Below, piece by piece: positions 9,663 to 17,328 of a stretch of DNA of 64,000 bases (position 1 is its first letter; each line of letters opens with the position of its first letter). The notes under the pieces are model-generated. The model worked only from the letters and a program-made list of their open reading frames with translations, was not told the DNA's origin and ran no database searches. The position numbers were made by a program, and so were the translations under genes. Origin of the DNA: Pontiella desulfatans. Its GTDB lineage: Bacteria; Verrucomicrobiota; Kiritimatiellia; Kiritimatiellales; Pontiellaceae. The stretch is taken from positions 974,330 through 1,038,329 of the forward strand of contig NZ_CAAHFG010000004.1 of the NCBI RefSeq assembly GCF_900890425.1, given 5' to 3'.

Positions 9663-9741
9663 ATGAAGCAATCGGTATATATTGAATCGTCGGTCATCAG
9701 CTACTTGGTCGCCCGAAGAACTGGGAGGGAAATTCCAATGA
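9663..9741 (+). pseudogene. PIN toxin stub left by an internal deletion
   Basis: The first 18 codons (MKQSVYIESSVISYLVAR) match the start of the PIN toxin at 8536. From TCGCCCG at 9709-9715 the DNA instead matches the extreme 3' end of that toxin gene (TCGCCCG at 8981-8987, SPDEL). In the toxin's own terminal frame it reads PEELGGKFQ and stops at 9739-9741, overlapping the antitoxin ATG exactly as in the first copy. About 380 bp of toxin are absent. The deletion shifted the frame, so the stub now reads straight through into the antitoxin, giving a 96-residue chimeric reading frame to 9953. Confidence 0.75.
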
Positions 9742-9953
9742 TTGATGATCCCATTGTTGAAGAAATCCGCCGCTATCGAAAAGAACACGCCGCGAAATAT
9801 GGAAACGACATCCATCGGATTTGCGAAGCGCTTCGCGAAAAGGAGCGGACATCCGGGCGCACCTACGTTAACCGCGGGCCGCGCCTCCTCAAGGATCGGG
9901 ATGCGCTGCCCCGCGTCGCGGAAGAACCGCCGGAATACGGGACGGAGAATTAA
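9738..9953 (+). CDS. second putative antitoxin, toxin-less copy
   Basis: This 71-residue protein (MIDDPIVEEIRRYRKEHAAK, then DIHRICEALREKE, ending RVAEEPPEYGTEN) is a close homologue of the protein at 9010-9222. The ATG at 9738 overlaps the stop of the toxin stub. A longer frame from 9663 would add a 25-residue N-terminal extension made of the toxin start plus an out-of-frame piece. GGGAGGGAAATTCC provides a ribosome site for the shorter form. With no functional toxin beside it, it may be an orphan antitoxin. Confidence 0.6.
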   Translation: MIDDPIVEEIRRYRKEHAAKYGNDIHRICEALREKERTSGRTYVNRGPRLLKDRDALPRVAEEPPEYGTEN

Positions 9954-9997
9954 ATTTAGAGGGCGACGCTCCGTCGGCGCTTTCCCATCCGCAAAGA

Positions 9998-10089
9998 GCG
10001 GTGACGCCGTCACCGCAGTCCAGGGCGGCTCCGCCGCAAAACGTGGCGCGGACTTTCCAGTCTGCGTCAGGCAGGCAGGAAAGCCTGCC
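9998..10089. repeat. short perfect hairpins between convergent genes
   Basis: GCGGTGAC-GCC-GTCACCGC (9998-10016) and the GGCAGGAAAGCCTGCC stem (10074-10089) lie between the orphan antitoxin and the GH16 stop. The second has a degenerate relative at 16544-16567. There is no T-run, so they look more like dispersed repeats than classical terminators. Confidence 0.55.
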
Positions 10090-10098
10090 CCACATTTG

Positions 10099-11160
10099 CT
10101 ACTCCGACTGAAGCACTTGTGCAATCAGGTCGCGGTCTTCCTTGGAGAGGAGCTTGGTCAGTACCTTGATCTGGTTGCCGTTTTTCTTTTCCAACTCGAC
10201 ATAGTTGAACTTGGCGCGGACCAGCTTGGCCGTGGTGGAGCTTTCGCCGTTCGCGGATTTCCATTCGCGGAAGTCGGTGCGGAGCTTGGCGAGCCGCCAC
10301 TCCGGGAGGGAGCCGTCGGATGGGACGAGCGTGTAGGCGCGGATCCAGTCGATCAGCGTGGTGTTGCGCGAAGGATCGTTCACCTCTTCCGGCGTGGGCG
10401 GCGTTTCCCAGTCGTAGGTTTCGGTTACCATGTTGATATGCATCGGGTGCTCGAAGGGGTGGGGGATGAGCGAGGTGTCGAACTCCACCTCGCCGACGAA
10501 TTCGTTGTTGAGATAGAAGCGGACGCGGTTGGCATCGACCCACCAGGCGCCGTAGACGTTGAAGTCCTCGTATGATTTTCCGGGTAACGCTGCCTTGTTG
10601 CCCTTTGCCCGGCTTTCACGGTTGTGCCAGACATGGGTGTTGGAATTCATGTGGGTGGCAAAGCGTGGATTCTTTTTTGAGCCGCCGACGGTTTCGAGGA
10701 TGTCCAGCTCCTGCGAGACATTGCCGATGCCTTCATAGTGGTGGCCGCGGTTGCTCATCCAAAAGGTGGACGACATCGAAATGTTCGAGGCCTTCAGACG
10801 GCATTCATAGTAGCCGTAGAATGCGCCGATCTTCCTGGAAACGACCGCCGCGCCACCGATGGTGAATTCCTGGCCGCGTTCGGAGATCGGTTCGTCGAGC
10901 ATGCCGTTGGTCTGGCGCAGGTATCCACCGCCGACGGAAACATTTTCAGGCATGAAGCGGGCGGGGGGCCTGCCGCGCCAGCGCGGATGGTGGTCGTGCC
11001 ACTTTTCGGAATCGAGCGCGTTTCCGTCAAACTCGTCGGTATAATCCTGGTTAACCTCCCACCGGAACCCTTCCGGCGCAGGCGGCGGTTCGCCCCATGC
11101 GGTTAGGGCAAAGGTTCCGAGGATTGGGATTTTCCAGAGACTGGAAAGCGATTTATTCAT
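10099..11160 (-). CDS. secreted GH16 endo-galactanase (agarase/porphyranase type)
   Basis: The 353-residue enzyme has a signal peptide (MNKSLSSLWKIPILGTFALT). The GH16 jelly-roll fold carries its active-site strand at ELDILE, giving nucleophile Glu151, helper Asp153 and acid/base Glu156. DEFDGNALDSEKW near residue 42 and the substrate-facing GYYECRLKAS block are typical. GH16 members cleave internal beta linkages in agar, porphyran, kappa-carrageenan or beta-glucans; the sulfatase/GH86 neighbourhood favours red-algal galactan. The start is set at 11158-11160, inside an 8-base overlap with the upstream gene, which suggests translational coupling; no separate ribosome site is evident. A C-terminal basic segment (residues 300-350) lies outside the catalytic fold. 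Confidence 0.88.
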   Translation of the reverse strand: MNKSLSSLWKIPILGTFALTAWGEPPPAPEGFRWEVNQDYTDEFDGNALDSEKWHDHHPRWRGRPPARFMPENVSVGGGYLRQTNGMLDEPISERGQEFTIGGAAVVSRKIGAFYGYYECRLKASNISMSSTFWMSNRGHHYEGIGNVSQELDILETVGGSKKNPRFATHMNSNTHVWHNRESRAKGNKAALPGKSYEDFNVYGAWWVDANRVRFYLNNEFVGEVEFDTSLIPHPFEHPMHINMVTETYDWETPPTPEEVNDPSRNTTLIDWIRAYTLVPSDGSLPEWRLAKLRTDFREWKSANGESSTTAKLVRAKFNYVELEKKNGNQIKVLTKLLSKEDRDLIAQVLQSE

Positions 11161-11686
11161 TGTTGACGGTCTCAAAGTTGTTTGCTTTGAAACGCTCCGC
11201 CGACTCGTTTGTTGGACACGAGACGATGCCGATGTTTTTCGGGCCCTTGAAACCGAAGGTGACGCGCTCGTAGGAAACCTGGTGCTTTCGATAAAACGCT
11301 TCGATCGCCTCGACCAGCTCATTGCGCCCGAGTTTTTCATCCGACCAAAAGTTGCAGCACGGAAGAATGAGCGCCGGCCGGATCAAGGCCGACTCCGCCA
11401 CCGGGCGGGTCGCTTCGTCGGCATGAAGGCCGATCACCAGGTCATAATAATCCGCCATGGCCGAAACATATTCCGCTTCACGGTTGGGCACGCCCTTCAT
11501 GGTCCAACCGCGCGGATCGATCACTTCGGAGTCATAGTTGTACTGCTTGCGCAGCACGCGGCTGAGCATGCCCTGGCCGCCCGCGACGTCGGCAATATAT
11601 TGAATGCCCGTCCCGAAACAGCCGTGTACATATTCGGCCAGCACATCAAACCGCGCCGGATCGCCATGGAATTTTTTCCTGCCCAT
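11153..11686 (-). CDS. putative class I SAM-dependent methyltransferase
   Basis: The 177-residue soluble protein contains IADVAGGQGMLSRVLRK (residues 31-47), which fits the glycine-rich SAM-binding motif I. IDPRGW follows at the second beta strand, and YDLVIGLHADEATRPV and LILPCCNFW come further on, an order seen in small Rossmann methyltransferases. The target is unknown. Its stop overlaps the GH16 start by 8 bases, so the two genes are probably co-translated, an unexpected pairing of a cytoplasmic methyltransferase with a secreted hydrolase. No strong ribosome site was seen before the ATG. Confidence 0.6.
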   Translation of the reverse strand: MGRKKFHGDPARFDVLAEYVHGCFGTGIQYIADVAGGQGMLSRVLRKQYNYDSEVIDPRGWTMKGVPNREAEYVSAMADYYDLVIGLHADEATRPVAESALIRPALILPCCNFWSDEKLGRNELVEAIEAFYRKHQVSYERVTFGFKGPKNIGIVSCPTNESAERFKANNFETVNNE

Positions 11687-11698
11687 GAAATGTGTATT

Positions 11699-11768
11699 AC
11701 CACAAAGGCACTGAGAGCACGAAGGGTCACCAAGTTCTAATTCTTCGTGTTCTTCGTGCCTTTGTGGT
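11699..11768. repeat. 70-bp palindromic repeat (ACCACAAAGGCAC ends)
   Basis: ACCACAAAGGCAC (11699-11711) pairs perfectly with GTGCCTTTGTGGT (11756-11768), and inner CACGAAG/CTTCGTG stems extend the pairing. It sits between the start of the methyltransferase gene and the stop of the GH43-like gene. In composition it belongs with the CACAGAG-type elements at 3522 and 9517. Confidence 0.8.
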
Positions 11769-11772
11769 TAAT

Positions 11773-12909
11773 TTAATCCACCTTGAGGACGGCGCCGGAG
11801 GAGGTGTTGTATTTCCCGCCGACCATGGCGAAGAAGACATAGTCCGGCTTGCCGTCCTTCATCAGCACCTGGGTGCGCTCGAAGCGGCCTTCGCGTTCGA
11901 GGCCGTTGGGCGGCTCGGGCAGATATTTGCGTCCGGCGTAGAACGCCACGGAGGGCATGCCCCAGTGGATGCCGTCGTCGGACTCGAACATCAGGCCGTA
12001 TTCGTGGTTCCAGTAGCCCATGTCGCGCATGATCATCTTGAACTTGCCGTCTTCGATCCAGATGTAGGCATCTTCGGACTGCGCATTTTCGCCGAGGTGG
12101 CTGAGGTCGATGATCGGGCCGTCGCCGACTTTTTCCCACGGGCCTTCGAGGCTGGTGGCCTTGGCAAGGCCATATTGGCGGTTGGTGTGGCGACCGACGT
12201 CGGACGTTGCAACGCGCAGCCCGCCCGCGAGGTCTTTTTCCCAGTCGGTGGCGCGCCAGGATTTATAGTAGAGCCACAGCTCGCCGTTCGGGTGCTGAAC
12301 GAAGGCCGGGTTGGTGGTGCAGACCGAGTTCCACGCGTCCGGATCCTTGTCCGGCTCGATGAGCGGCTTGTCGGAACGTTTCCACGGGCCGCTGAGCGAG
12401 TCGGAAGTGGCCATGCCAACGCGCTTGGTATAGACGGTGCCGTCCTGGGTGCCCATGTAGAAGAGCACATATTTTTCGCCCACCTTGTGGATGGTCGGGT
12501 TGTGGCAGGTCATCGCGTCCCACCAGTCGCCGCCGCGCCCGGTTACGGCCACATCGACGGTTTCGAACGGGCCTTCGGGGGTGTCGGCCACCGCGTGGGC
12601 AATCTCGCAGCAGGTGATCCAACCCTGGTGGTGCGCCTCGTTTTTCCAGCGCGAGTAGAAGACGTGGACTTTTCCGTCGTCGCCCCAAATGGGGGAGCAA
12701 CCCCAGACATTGTAGTCCGGATCTTCCAAAATGCGCCCGACGGGCTTCAGTCTTTTCTCGAAATCCGAGGAAATCGGCTCGGTTAGGTTCATTTTCATGG
12801 CAGTCTCTCCATTAGCTTTATGATGACCTTTGTCATCGTTTGAAATCGTGCTACACGATGTTAACACACACATTATGCTCAAAAAAGTTATCGACACGGG
12901 CCGGATCAT
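11773..12909 (-). CDS. lipoprotein GH43-like five-bladed propeller glycosidase
   Basis: The 378-residue protein begins with a lipoprotein signal (LSIMCVLTSC, lipobox LTSC, Cys19). It continues with propeller repeats characteristic of the GH43/GH32-like superfamily: VWGCSPIWGDDGKVHVFYSR, then MTCHNPTIHKVGEKYVLFYM, NPAFVQHPNGELWLYYKSW and EDAYIWIEDGKFKMIMRDM. The Asp/Glu near blade starts would be catalytic, but exact residues are not assigned. A GGAGG site 9 bases before the ATG supports the start. A cytoplasmic paralogue lies at 15438-16454. Its divergent promoter with the GH94 gene contains a LacI-type operator. Substrate is probably an anhydro- or sulfated-galactose oligosaccharide, by context only. 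Confidence 0.75.
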   Translation of the reverse strand: MIRPVSITFLSIMCVLTSCSTISNDDKGHHKANGETAMKMNLTEPISSDFEKRLKPVGRILEDPDYNVWGCSPIWGDDGKVHVFYSRWKNEAHHQGWITCCEIAHAVADTPEGPFETVDVAVTGRGGDWWDAMTCHNPTIHKVGEKYVLFYMGTQDGTVYTKRVGMATSDSLSGPWKRSDKPLIEPDKDPDAWNSVCTTNPAFVQHPNGELWLYYKSWRATDWEKDLAGGLRVATSDVGRHTNRQYGLAKATSLEGPWEKVGDGPIIDLSHLGENAQSEDAYIWIEDGKFKMIMRDMGYWNHEYGLMFESDDGIHWGMPSVAFYAGRKYLPEPPNGLEREGRFERTQVLMKDGKPDYVFFAMVGGKYNTSSGAVLKVD

Positions 12910-12926
12910 GGGGCATAACCTCCAAA

Positions 12927-12944
12927 GATGTTTACTGTAACATC
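12927..12944. promoter_or_regulatory. LacI-type operator candidate in divergent promoter
   Basis: GATGTTTACTGTAACATC has perfect 6-bp arms (GATGTT/AACATC) six bases apart. It lies 17 bases upstream of the GH43-like lipoprotein start and 64 bases upstream of the GH94 start, well placed to control both divergent transcripts. Confidence 0.7.
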
Positions 12945-13008
12945 CGCGTATATGGGCATAGCCACCGCTCGTTGTCCAGCGAATTTATGAAGGATATTGG
13001 GAAAGTTT

Positions 13009-15435
13009 ATGAACGATAACAACACCTACCGTTTCGATGACGAAAAGCGATCCATCGAGATTTTCCGCAGCGATCTGCCGACGCCGTGGATCAACTATCT
13101 CTCCAACGGGCGCCTGCACGCGTTCGTGTCGCAGGCGGGCGGCGGCTTTGCCTGGTGGAAGAGCCCGATCACCTACCGCATGATGCACTACCGCTACCAA
13201 AACGTGCCGATGGACGGCCCCGGATTCTACACCTATGTCCGCGAAAAGGACGGCACCACCTGGTCGCCGACCTTCCGTCCGTGCGAGACGCCGCTCGACG
13301 ACTGGAAGGCCGAGCACCATCCGGGTTGGTCGCAGTTCACAGGCACCAAAAACGGCGTGACCGCCAAGCTCAAGCTGTTCTGTGCGATGGATACCGACGC
13401 CATCTGCTACGACCTCGAAATCATCAACAACTCGAATGAGGAAAAGGAACTCGATCTGTTTGCCTACGCCGACCTGGCGCAGCTTGAATGGACGACCGAC
13501 CTGTTCTACGGCTACTACATCCAAAGCCAGGTCACCACCTTCTACGACGAAGAGCTCGATGCCATCATCTATCGTTACCAGCACACCCCGCAACCGTTCG
13601 TCGAGGACGTGCCGCTGATCTGGATGGCGGCCGACCGCAAGATGGATTCGTGGTCGGGCGACCGCGACAAATTCCTCGGCCCGTACCGCTATGAACAAAA
13701 CCCCATCGGCGTCGAGCGCGGCGACTGCGGCAACGACACCATCGAGTGCGGCCACCCCTGCGCGGCGGGGCAGGTGAAGCTGACGCTCAAGCCGGGCGAG
13801 TCCGACCGCGTGGTTTTCACCCTCGGCGTTGCGCCGGGCGGGCTGATCAAGCACAAGGAGACGCTGGCGAACATCAAAACCGATCTCGAAACCTTCCGCA
13901 GCCACGATGCCATCGATGGCCAGTTCGCCAAGCTCACCGCATGGTGGGACAACCATTTGAACAAGTTCGACTGCTCCATTCCGAACAAGGATATCGAGCG
14001 GCAGATTAAAACGTGGAGCCCGATCCAGACCGTGCACAACGGCCGCTACTCGCGCTCCACCTCCTGGCATGCGCCGGGCTACCGCGGCTTCGGCTATCGC
14101 GACACCGCCACCGACATGGTCGGTGTCGCCTACCGCGATCCCAAGTGGGCGACCGACATGTGCCTCTACCTGCTTTCGCAGCAGTTCGAGGACGGCCACG
14201 CGCTGCACACCTGCTATCCGGAAGACGGCCCCGCGATGTCGCGCGGCGCGTCCAAGCATGCCGACGACCATCTCTGGATGCCGATGGTGGTCTACGCCAT
14301 CCTGGCCGAGACGGGCGACTATTCGCTGCTCGACCAGGAGGTGCCATGGCTCTCGCCGGAAGACAATTGGACGACGTTCGGCTCCGACTCCGTCTGGACG
14401 CACCTGATGCGCGGCGTCGACTTCACCGAAAACAACCTTGGCGAAAAAGGCTTCCCACTCACCTTCGATGGCGATTGGAACGATATCATCCTGCGCTTTT
14501 CCCGCGCCGGAAAGGGCGAGTCGATCTTCTGCGGCCAGCAGTATGTCATCATCCTGCGCCAGCTGCTCGAAATCGGTGCGGCGGCGGGCAAGCCGCAGGC
14601 CGACCTCGACCGCCTGCGGCATTGCCTCGATAAGATGGTCCTCAATCTCGAAACCCATGCGTGGGACGGCGAATACTGGCGCCGCGGCTTCACCGACGAA
14701 GGCGACATTGTCGGAACGAAGGAAGCCGAATACGGCAAAATTTTCATCAACCCGCAGTCGTGGTCGGTCTGGGCGGGCGTCGGTACCGACGCACAGAACA
14801 ACAGCGGCATGGACAACGCCATCAAGTATACCGCCACCGACTTCGGCCTGCGCCTGGTCTATCCGGGCTTCAAGACCTATCCGCACGATCCCGACCCGTT
14901 CACGGGCTACAACCCGGGCTGCGCGGAAAACGGCGCGGTCTTCTGCCAGGCGAACGGCTGGGTGATTATTGCGTTGTCGAAACTCGGCCGTTCGGAAGAC
15001 GCCTGGAAAATCTTCGGCGACATGGTGCCGCATACGGCGCTCACGAAGATTGGGCTGGAGCGCTACGAAGCCGAGCCCTATGCCTATGCCTCCAACATTA
15101 TCGGCCCGGAAAACAAGCGCCACGGCTGGGCGAATGTTACGCAGGTGACGGGGACCGCCGCCTGGATGGATCTGGTCGGCACGCAGTATCTGCTGGGCGT
15201 GCGCCCAACCCTCAACGGCCTCGAAATCGATCCGTGCATCCCGGCCGACTGGAAGGAATACAGCGTTACCCGCGAATACCGGGGCGCAACGTATAAAATT
15301 TCCGTGTCGAACCCTGATGGAGTCGTGAAAGGCATAAAAGAGATTAAAGTTAATGGACAAATCATTAAAGGGCAGGTTATTGACCCTACAGCCGTTTCGG
15401 GGGAAGCGGCCGTTGAAGTCGTGATGGGAGCATAG
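13009..15435 (+). CDS. GH94-family glycoside phosphorylase
   Basis: The 808-residue cytoplasmic protein has the GH94 layout: an N-terminal beta-sandwich (about 1-270), then the helical barrel with SRSTSWHAPGYRGFGYRDT, HADDHLWMPM near 416, and DGDWND at 487-492 followed by GKGESIFCGQQY. The Asp of GDW is the expected general acid. GH94 enzymes use phosphate to split beta-linked disaccharides or dextrins into a sugar 1-phosphate and a shortened chain, saving ATP. Known members act mostly on gluco-configured substrates; placement inside a galactan locus under the shared operator is therefore notable. The ATG at 13009 is preferred over an in-frame TTG at 12997. The next gene starts 2 bases after the stop. 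Confidence 0.88.
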   Translation: MNDNNTYRFDDEKRSIEIFRSDLPTPWINYLSNGRLHAFVSQAGGGFAWWKSPITYRMMHYRYQNVPMDGPGFYTYVREKDGTTWSPTFRPCETPLDDWKAEHHPGWSQFTGTKNGVTAKLKLFCAMDTDAICYDLEIINNSNEEKELDLFAYADLAQLEWTTDLFYGYYIQSQVTTFYDEELDAIIYRYQHTPQPFVEDVPLIWMAADRKMDSWSGDRDKFLGPYRYEQNPIGVERGDCGNDTIECGHPCAAGQVKLTLKPGESDRVVFTLGVAPGGLIKHKETLANIKTDLETFRSHDAIDGQFAKLTAWWDNHLNKFDCSIPNKDIERQIKTWSPIQTVHNGRYSRSTSWHAPGYRGFGYRDTATDMVGVAYRDPKWATDMCLYLLSQQFEDGHALHTCYPEDGPAMSRGASKHADDHLWMPMVVYAILAETGDYSLLDQEVPWLSPEDNWTTFGSDSVWTHLMRGVDFTENNLGEKGFPLTFDGDWNDIILRFSRAGKGESIFCGQQYVIILRQLLEIGAAAGKPQADLDRLRHCLDKMVLNLETHAWDGEYWRRGFTDEGDIVGTKEAEYGKIFINPQSWSVWAGVGTDAQNNSGMDNAIKYTATDFGLRLVYPGFKTYPHDPDPFTGYNPGCAENGAVFCQANGWVIIALSKLGRSEDAWKIFGDMVPHTALTKIGLERYEAEPYAYASNIIGPENKRHGWANVTQVTGTAAWMDLVGTQYLLGVRPTLNGLEIDPCIPADWKEYSVTREYRGATYKISVSNPDGVVKGIKEIKVNGQIIKGQVIDPTAVSGEAAVEVVMGA

Positions 15436-15437
15436 CA

Positions 15438-16454
15438 ATGGACGCGTTGATGGAAGAAACCAGGGAAGAGGTCGTTTCGGACTTCTGTGAAAGTTTAACG
15501 GGCGTTGGCCGCATCTTGGAAGATCCGGACTACAACGTCTGGGGCTGCTCCCCGATCTATGGCCCGGATGGCAAGGTGCATGTCTTTTATTCGCGCTGGC
15601 TCAACGAGGCCGACCACGAGGGGTGGCTCACCTGTTGCGAAATCGCCCATGCGGTGGCCGACGATCCGGCCGGCCCCTACGAAACCGTCGATGTGGCCGT
15701 GAAGGGCCGCGGCGACGACTGGTGGGATGCCATGACCTGCCACAACCCGACCATCCACAAGGTGGGCGAAAAGTATGTGCTTTTCTACATGGGCACGTCC
15801 GACGGCACCGTCTACACCAAGCGCGTCGGCATGGCCACCTCGGATTCGCTCTATGGCCCGTGGGAACGCTCGCCCGGGCCAATCATCCAGACCGACCCCG
15901 ATCCCAAGGCCTGGAACTCCATGTGCACCTCCAACCCCGCCTTTGTGAAGGTGTCCGACGACGAGTTGCGGCTCTATTACAAAAGCTGGAGTATCGCCGA
16001 CTGGGAATACGATCTGGAGCATGGCGACGGCATCCGCACCAACCGGCAGTATGGCATGACCATCGCCAAGTCGCTCGACAGCCCTTGGGTCAAGCAGTGC
16101 GAGGGGGGCCCCATCATCGATTTGCGCTATATCGGAAAAAACGCCCAGTGCGAAGATGCCTACATCTGGATCGAGGACGGCTTGTTCAAGATGATCCTGC
16201 GCGACATGGGCTACTGGAACCACGAATACGGCCTCTATTTCGAATCCGAGGACGGCATCCATTGGGGCGATCCGCAGATTTCCTTCTGGAATTCGCACCG
16301 CTATTTCGACGAGCCCCCCAACGGCCTCGACCGCGAGGGCCGCTTCGAGCGCCCGCAGCTGCTCCTGCGCAACGGCAAGCCCGAATATCTCTTCTGCGCC
16401 TTCCGTGGAGGGAAATACAACACCTCCTCCGGAGCGGTGCTGAAGGTCGGTTGA
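15438..16454 (+). CDS. cytoplasmic GH43-like propeller glycosidase
   Basis: The 338-residue protein is a close paralogue of the lipoprotein at 11773-12909 (ILEDPDYNVWGCSPIYGPDG and MTCHNPTIHKVGEKYVLFYM are nearly identical), but it has no signal sequence. It is therefore expected in the cytoplasm. It follows the GH94 gene with only 2 bases between, with GGGAG 7 bases before the ATG. A two-step pathway is plausible, in which this enzyme trims a terminal residue and the phosphorylase processes the remainder, or the reverse. The family assignment is to the GH43-like clan; a more specific family was not recognised. Confidence 0.75.
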   Translation: MDALMEETREEVVSDFCESLTGVGRILEDPDYNVWGCSPIYGPDGKVHVFYSRWLNEADHEGWLTCCEIAHAVADDPAGPYETVDVAVKGRGDDWWDAMTCHNPTIHKVGEKYVLFYMGTSDGTVYTKRVGMATSDSLYGPWERSPGPIIQTDPDPKAWNSMCTSNPAFVKVSDDELRLYYKSWSIADWEYDLEHGDGIRTNRQYGMTIAKSLDSPWVKQCEGGPIIDLRYIGKNAQCEDAYIWIEDGLFKMILRDMGYWNHEYGLYFESEDGIHWGDPQISFWNSHRYFDEPPNGLDREGRFERPQLLLRNGKPEYLFCAFRGGKYNTSSGAVLKVG

Positions 16455-16543
16455 GGCTCCAGCTTCGACCCTCTCCGACGCTGGGCGGAACTGGGTTTCC
16501 CCATCTTTACGGATCAACGTTTACCCGATTTGCCCGCCTGCGC

Positions 16544-16567
16544 GGGGCAGGCTGGAAAGCCCGCCCC
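16544..16567. repeat. short dispersed hairpin repeat
   Basis: GGGGC-AGGCT pairs with AGCC-CGCCCC across GGAA. The sequence resembles the hairpin at 10074-10089, including the following CCCCACA. It sits in the 184-bp gap between the GH43-like gene and hicB, which holds no other recognised feature. Confidence 0.5.
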
Positions 16568-16638
16568 ACAGAACCATTGCCATTCCACGGTGCAGATTGA
16601 AGCTTGAAAACAGAACTTTTTGAAGCATACTTCGTTGC

Positions 16639-16851
16639 ATGAAAATTCTGGTTAAAGAAGACGGCGAAGGGTATATGGCGCGAGTACGCGGTTCGGATAA
16701 TTTGTTCGCGTACGGTTTTACCAAGGAAGAAGCATTGGATGAGCTTTCGGGCGTCATTGACATGACCATGGATTACCACCTTGAGCAGGTGGACATCGAA
16801 CGGCGCGCACGGCAGGAACTGATGGAAAACCGCGCAGCCTATGCCCTATAA
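16639..16851 (+). CDS. hicB: HicB-family antitoxin
   Basis: The 70-residue protein (MKILVKEDGEGYMARVRGSD, then GFTKEEALDELSGVIDM) has the degraded RNase-H-like fold of HicB antitoxins, which neutralise the HicA mRNA interferase and often repress their own operon. The next frame overlaps it by 11 bases and encodes a HicA-type protein, the classical arrangement although here antitoxin first. No strong ribosome site was seen. The C-terminal DNA-binding domain found in longer HicBs is absent. Confidence 0.7.
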   Translation: MKILVKEDGEGYMARVRGSDNLFAYGFTKEEALDELSGVIDMTMDYHLEQVDIERRARQELMENRAAYAL

Positions 16852-17051
16852 ATACAAAGAGATCGAAAAACGGCTCCGCAAAGCTGGGTTATAAGGTTGT
16901 CCGGCAAAAAGGATCCCACGTTCTCTTCTCGAACGGAATCATCACATTCCCTGTTCCAAACCATTCCGGTAAAGATATATCACCGGGGGTGGAGCGGCAG
17001 CTCCTGAAGCTGCTGCAAATGACCAAAGACGATTTCCTCAAGCTGAAATGA
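16841..17051 (+). pseudogene. hicA: HicA-family toxin, frameshifted
   Basis: The frame starts MPYKYKEIEKRLRKAG and then meets a premature TAA at 16892. Removing one G from GGG (16886-16888) restores GYKVVRQKGSHVLFSNG and the HicA pattern through VPNHSGKDISPGVERQLLKL to the stop at 17051. The catalytic His of the GSH motif is present. The intact form would be a small double-stranded-RNA-binding-fold mRNA interferase of about 70 residues. Either the toxin is genuinely dead or the extra G is a base-call error. Confidence 0.75.
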
Positions 17052-17302
17052 AAACCTTTGGCGCATCCAGCCTGTTTCGGGTTGCCAGATGGGTGGCGGG
17101 CACTGCTGGCGGCAGCGCTAGCTCTACTGCCCGCACCGCGCCGGATGAGGGCATCCGGCCTACAGCTGATGGCGGAGCGGTGTCGCCCGCTGGTTGCCAC
17201 AGCTCCAAGACGGCAGCACCAACGTGTTTACAGGAATGTTAAATTCTCACGATTATTCAATCCTGTGCAAACTAATCCCCGTTTAATCATTGTGTTTGCT
17301 GA

Positions 17303-17320
17303 AATGTTCGTGGTAACAAT
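17303..17320. promoter_or_regulatory. LacI-type operator candidate directly before lacI
   Basis: AATGTTCGTGGTAACAAT has arms AATGTT/AACAAT (one mismatch) with the same six-base spacing as the other sites. It ends 8 bases before the ATG of the LacI-family gene, where a ribosome site would normally be; none is visible. Binding here would give tight autoregulation. The 250 bp upstream (17052-17302) are GC-rich and contain no recognisable gene. Confidence 0.6.
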
Positions 17321-17328
17321 CCGCCACT

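Noticed and set aside
12997-13008. TTG at 12997 as start of the GH94 gene
   Set aside because: It adds four residues only. The ATG at 13009 is the simpler choice and the upstream purine-rich stretch serves it equally well.
12985-15438. An 817-codon open frame on the minus strand opposite the GH94 gene, and similar long frames at 18374-20209, 27465-29168, 28904-30772 and 32667-34211
   Set aside because: They are mirror frames of strongly supported genes in GC-rich DNA, with His/Arg/Val-rich translations, no domain motifs and no ribosome sites.
11773-16454. Calling the propeller enzymes GH117 anhydrogalactosidases
   Set aside because: The context fits, but the blade motifs resemble GH43-like sequences and I could not match GH117 signatures. 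A family search is needed.
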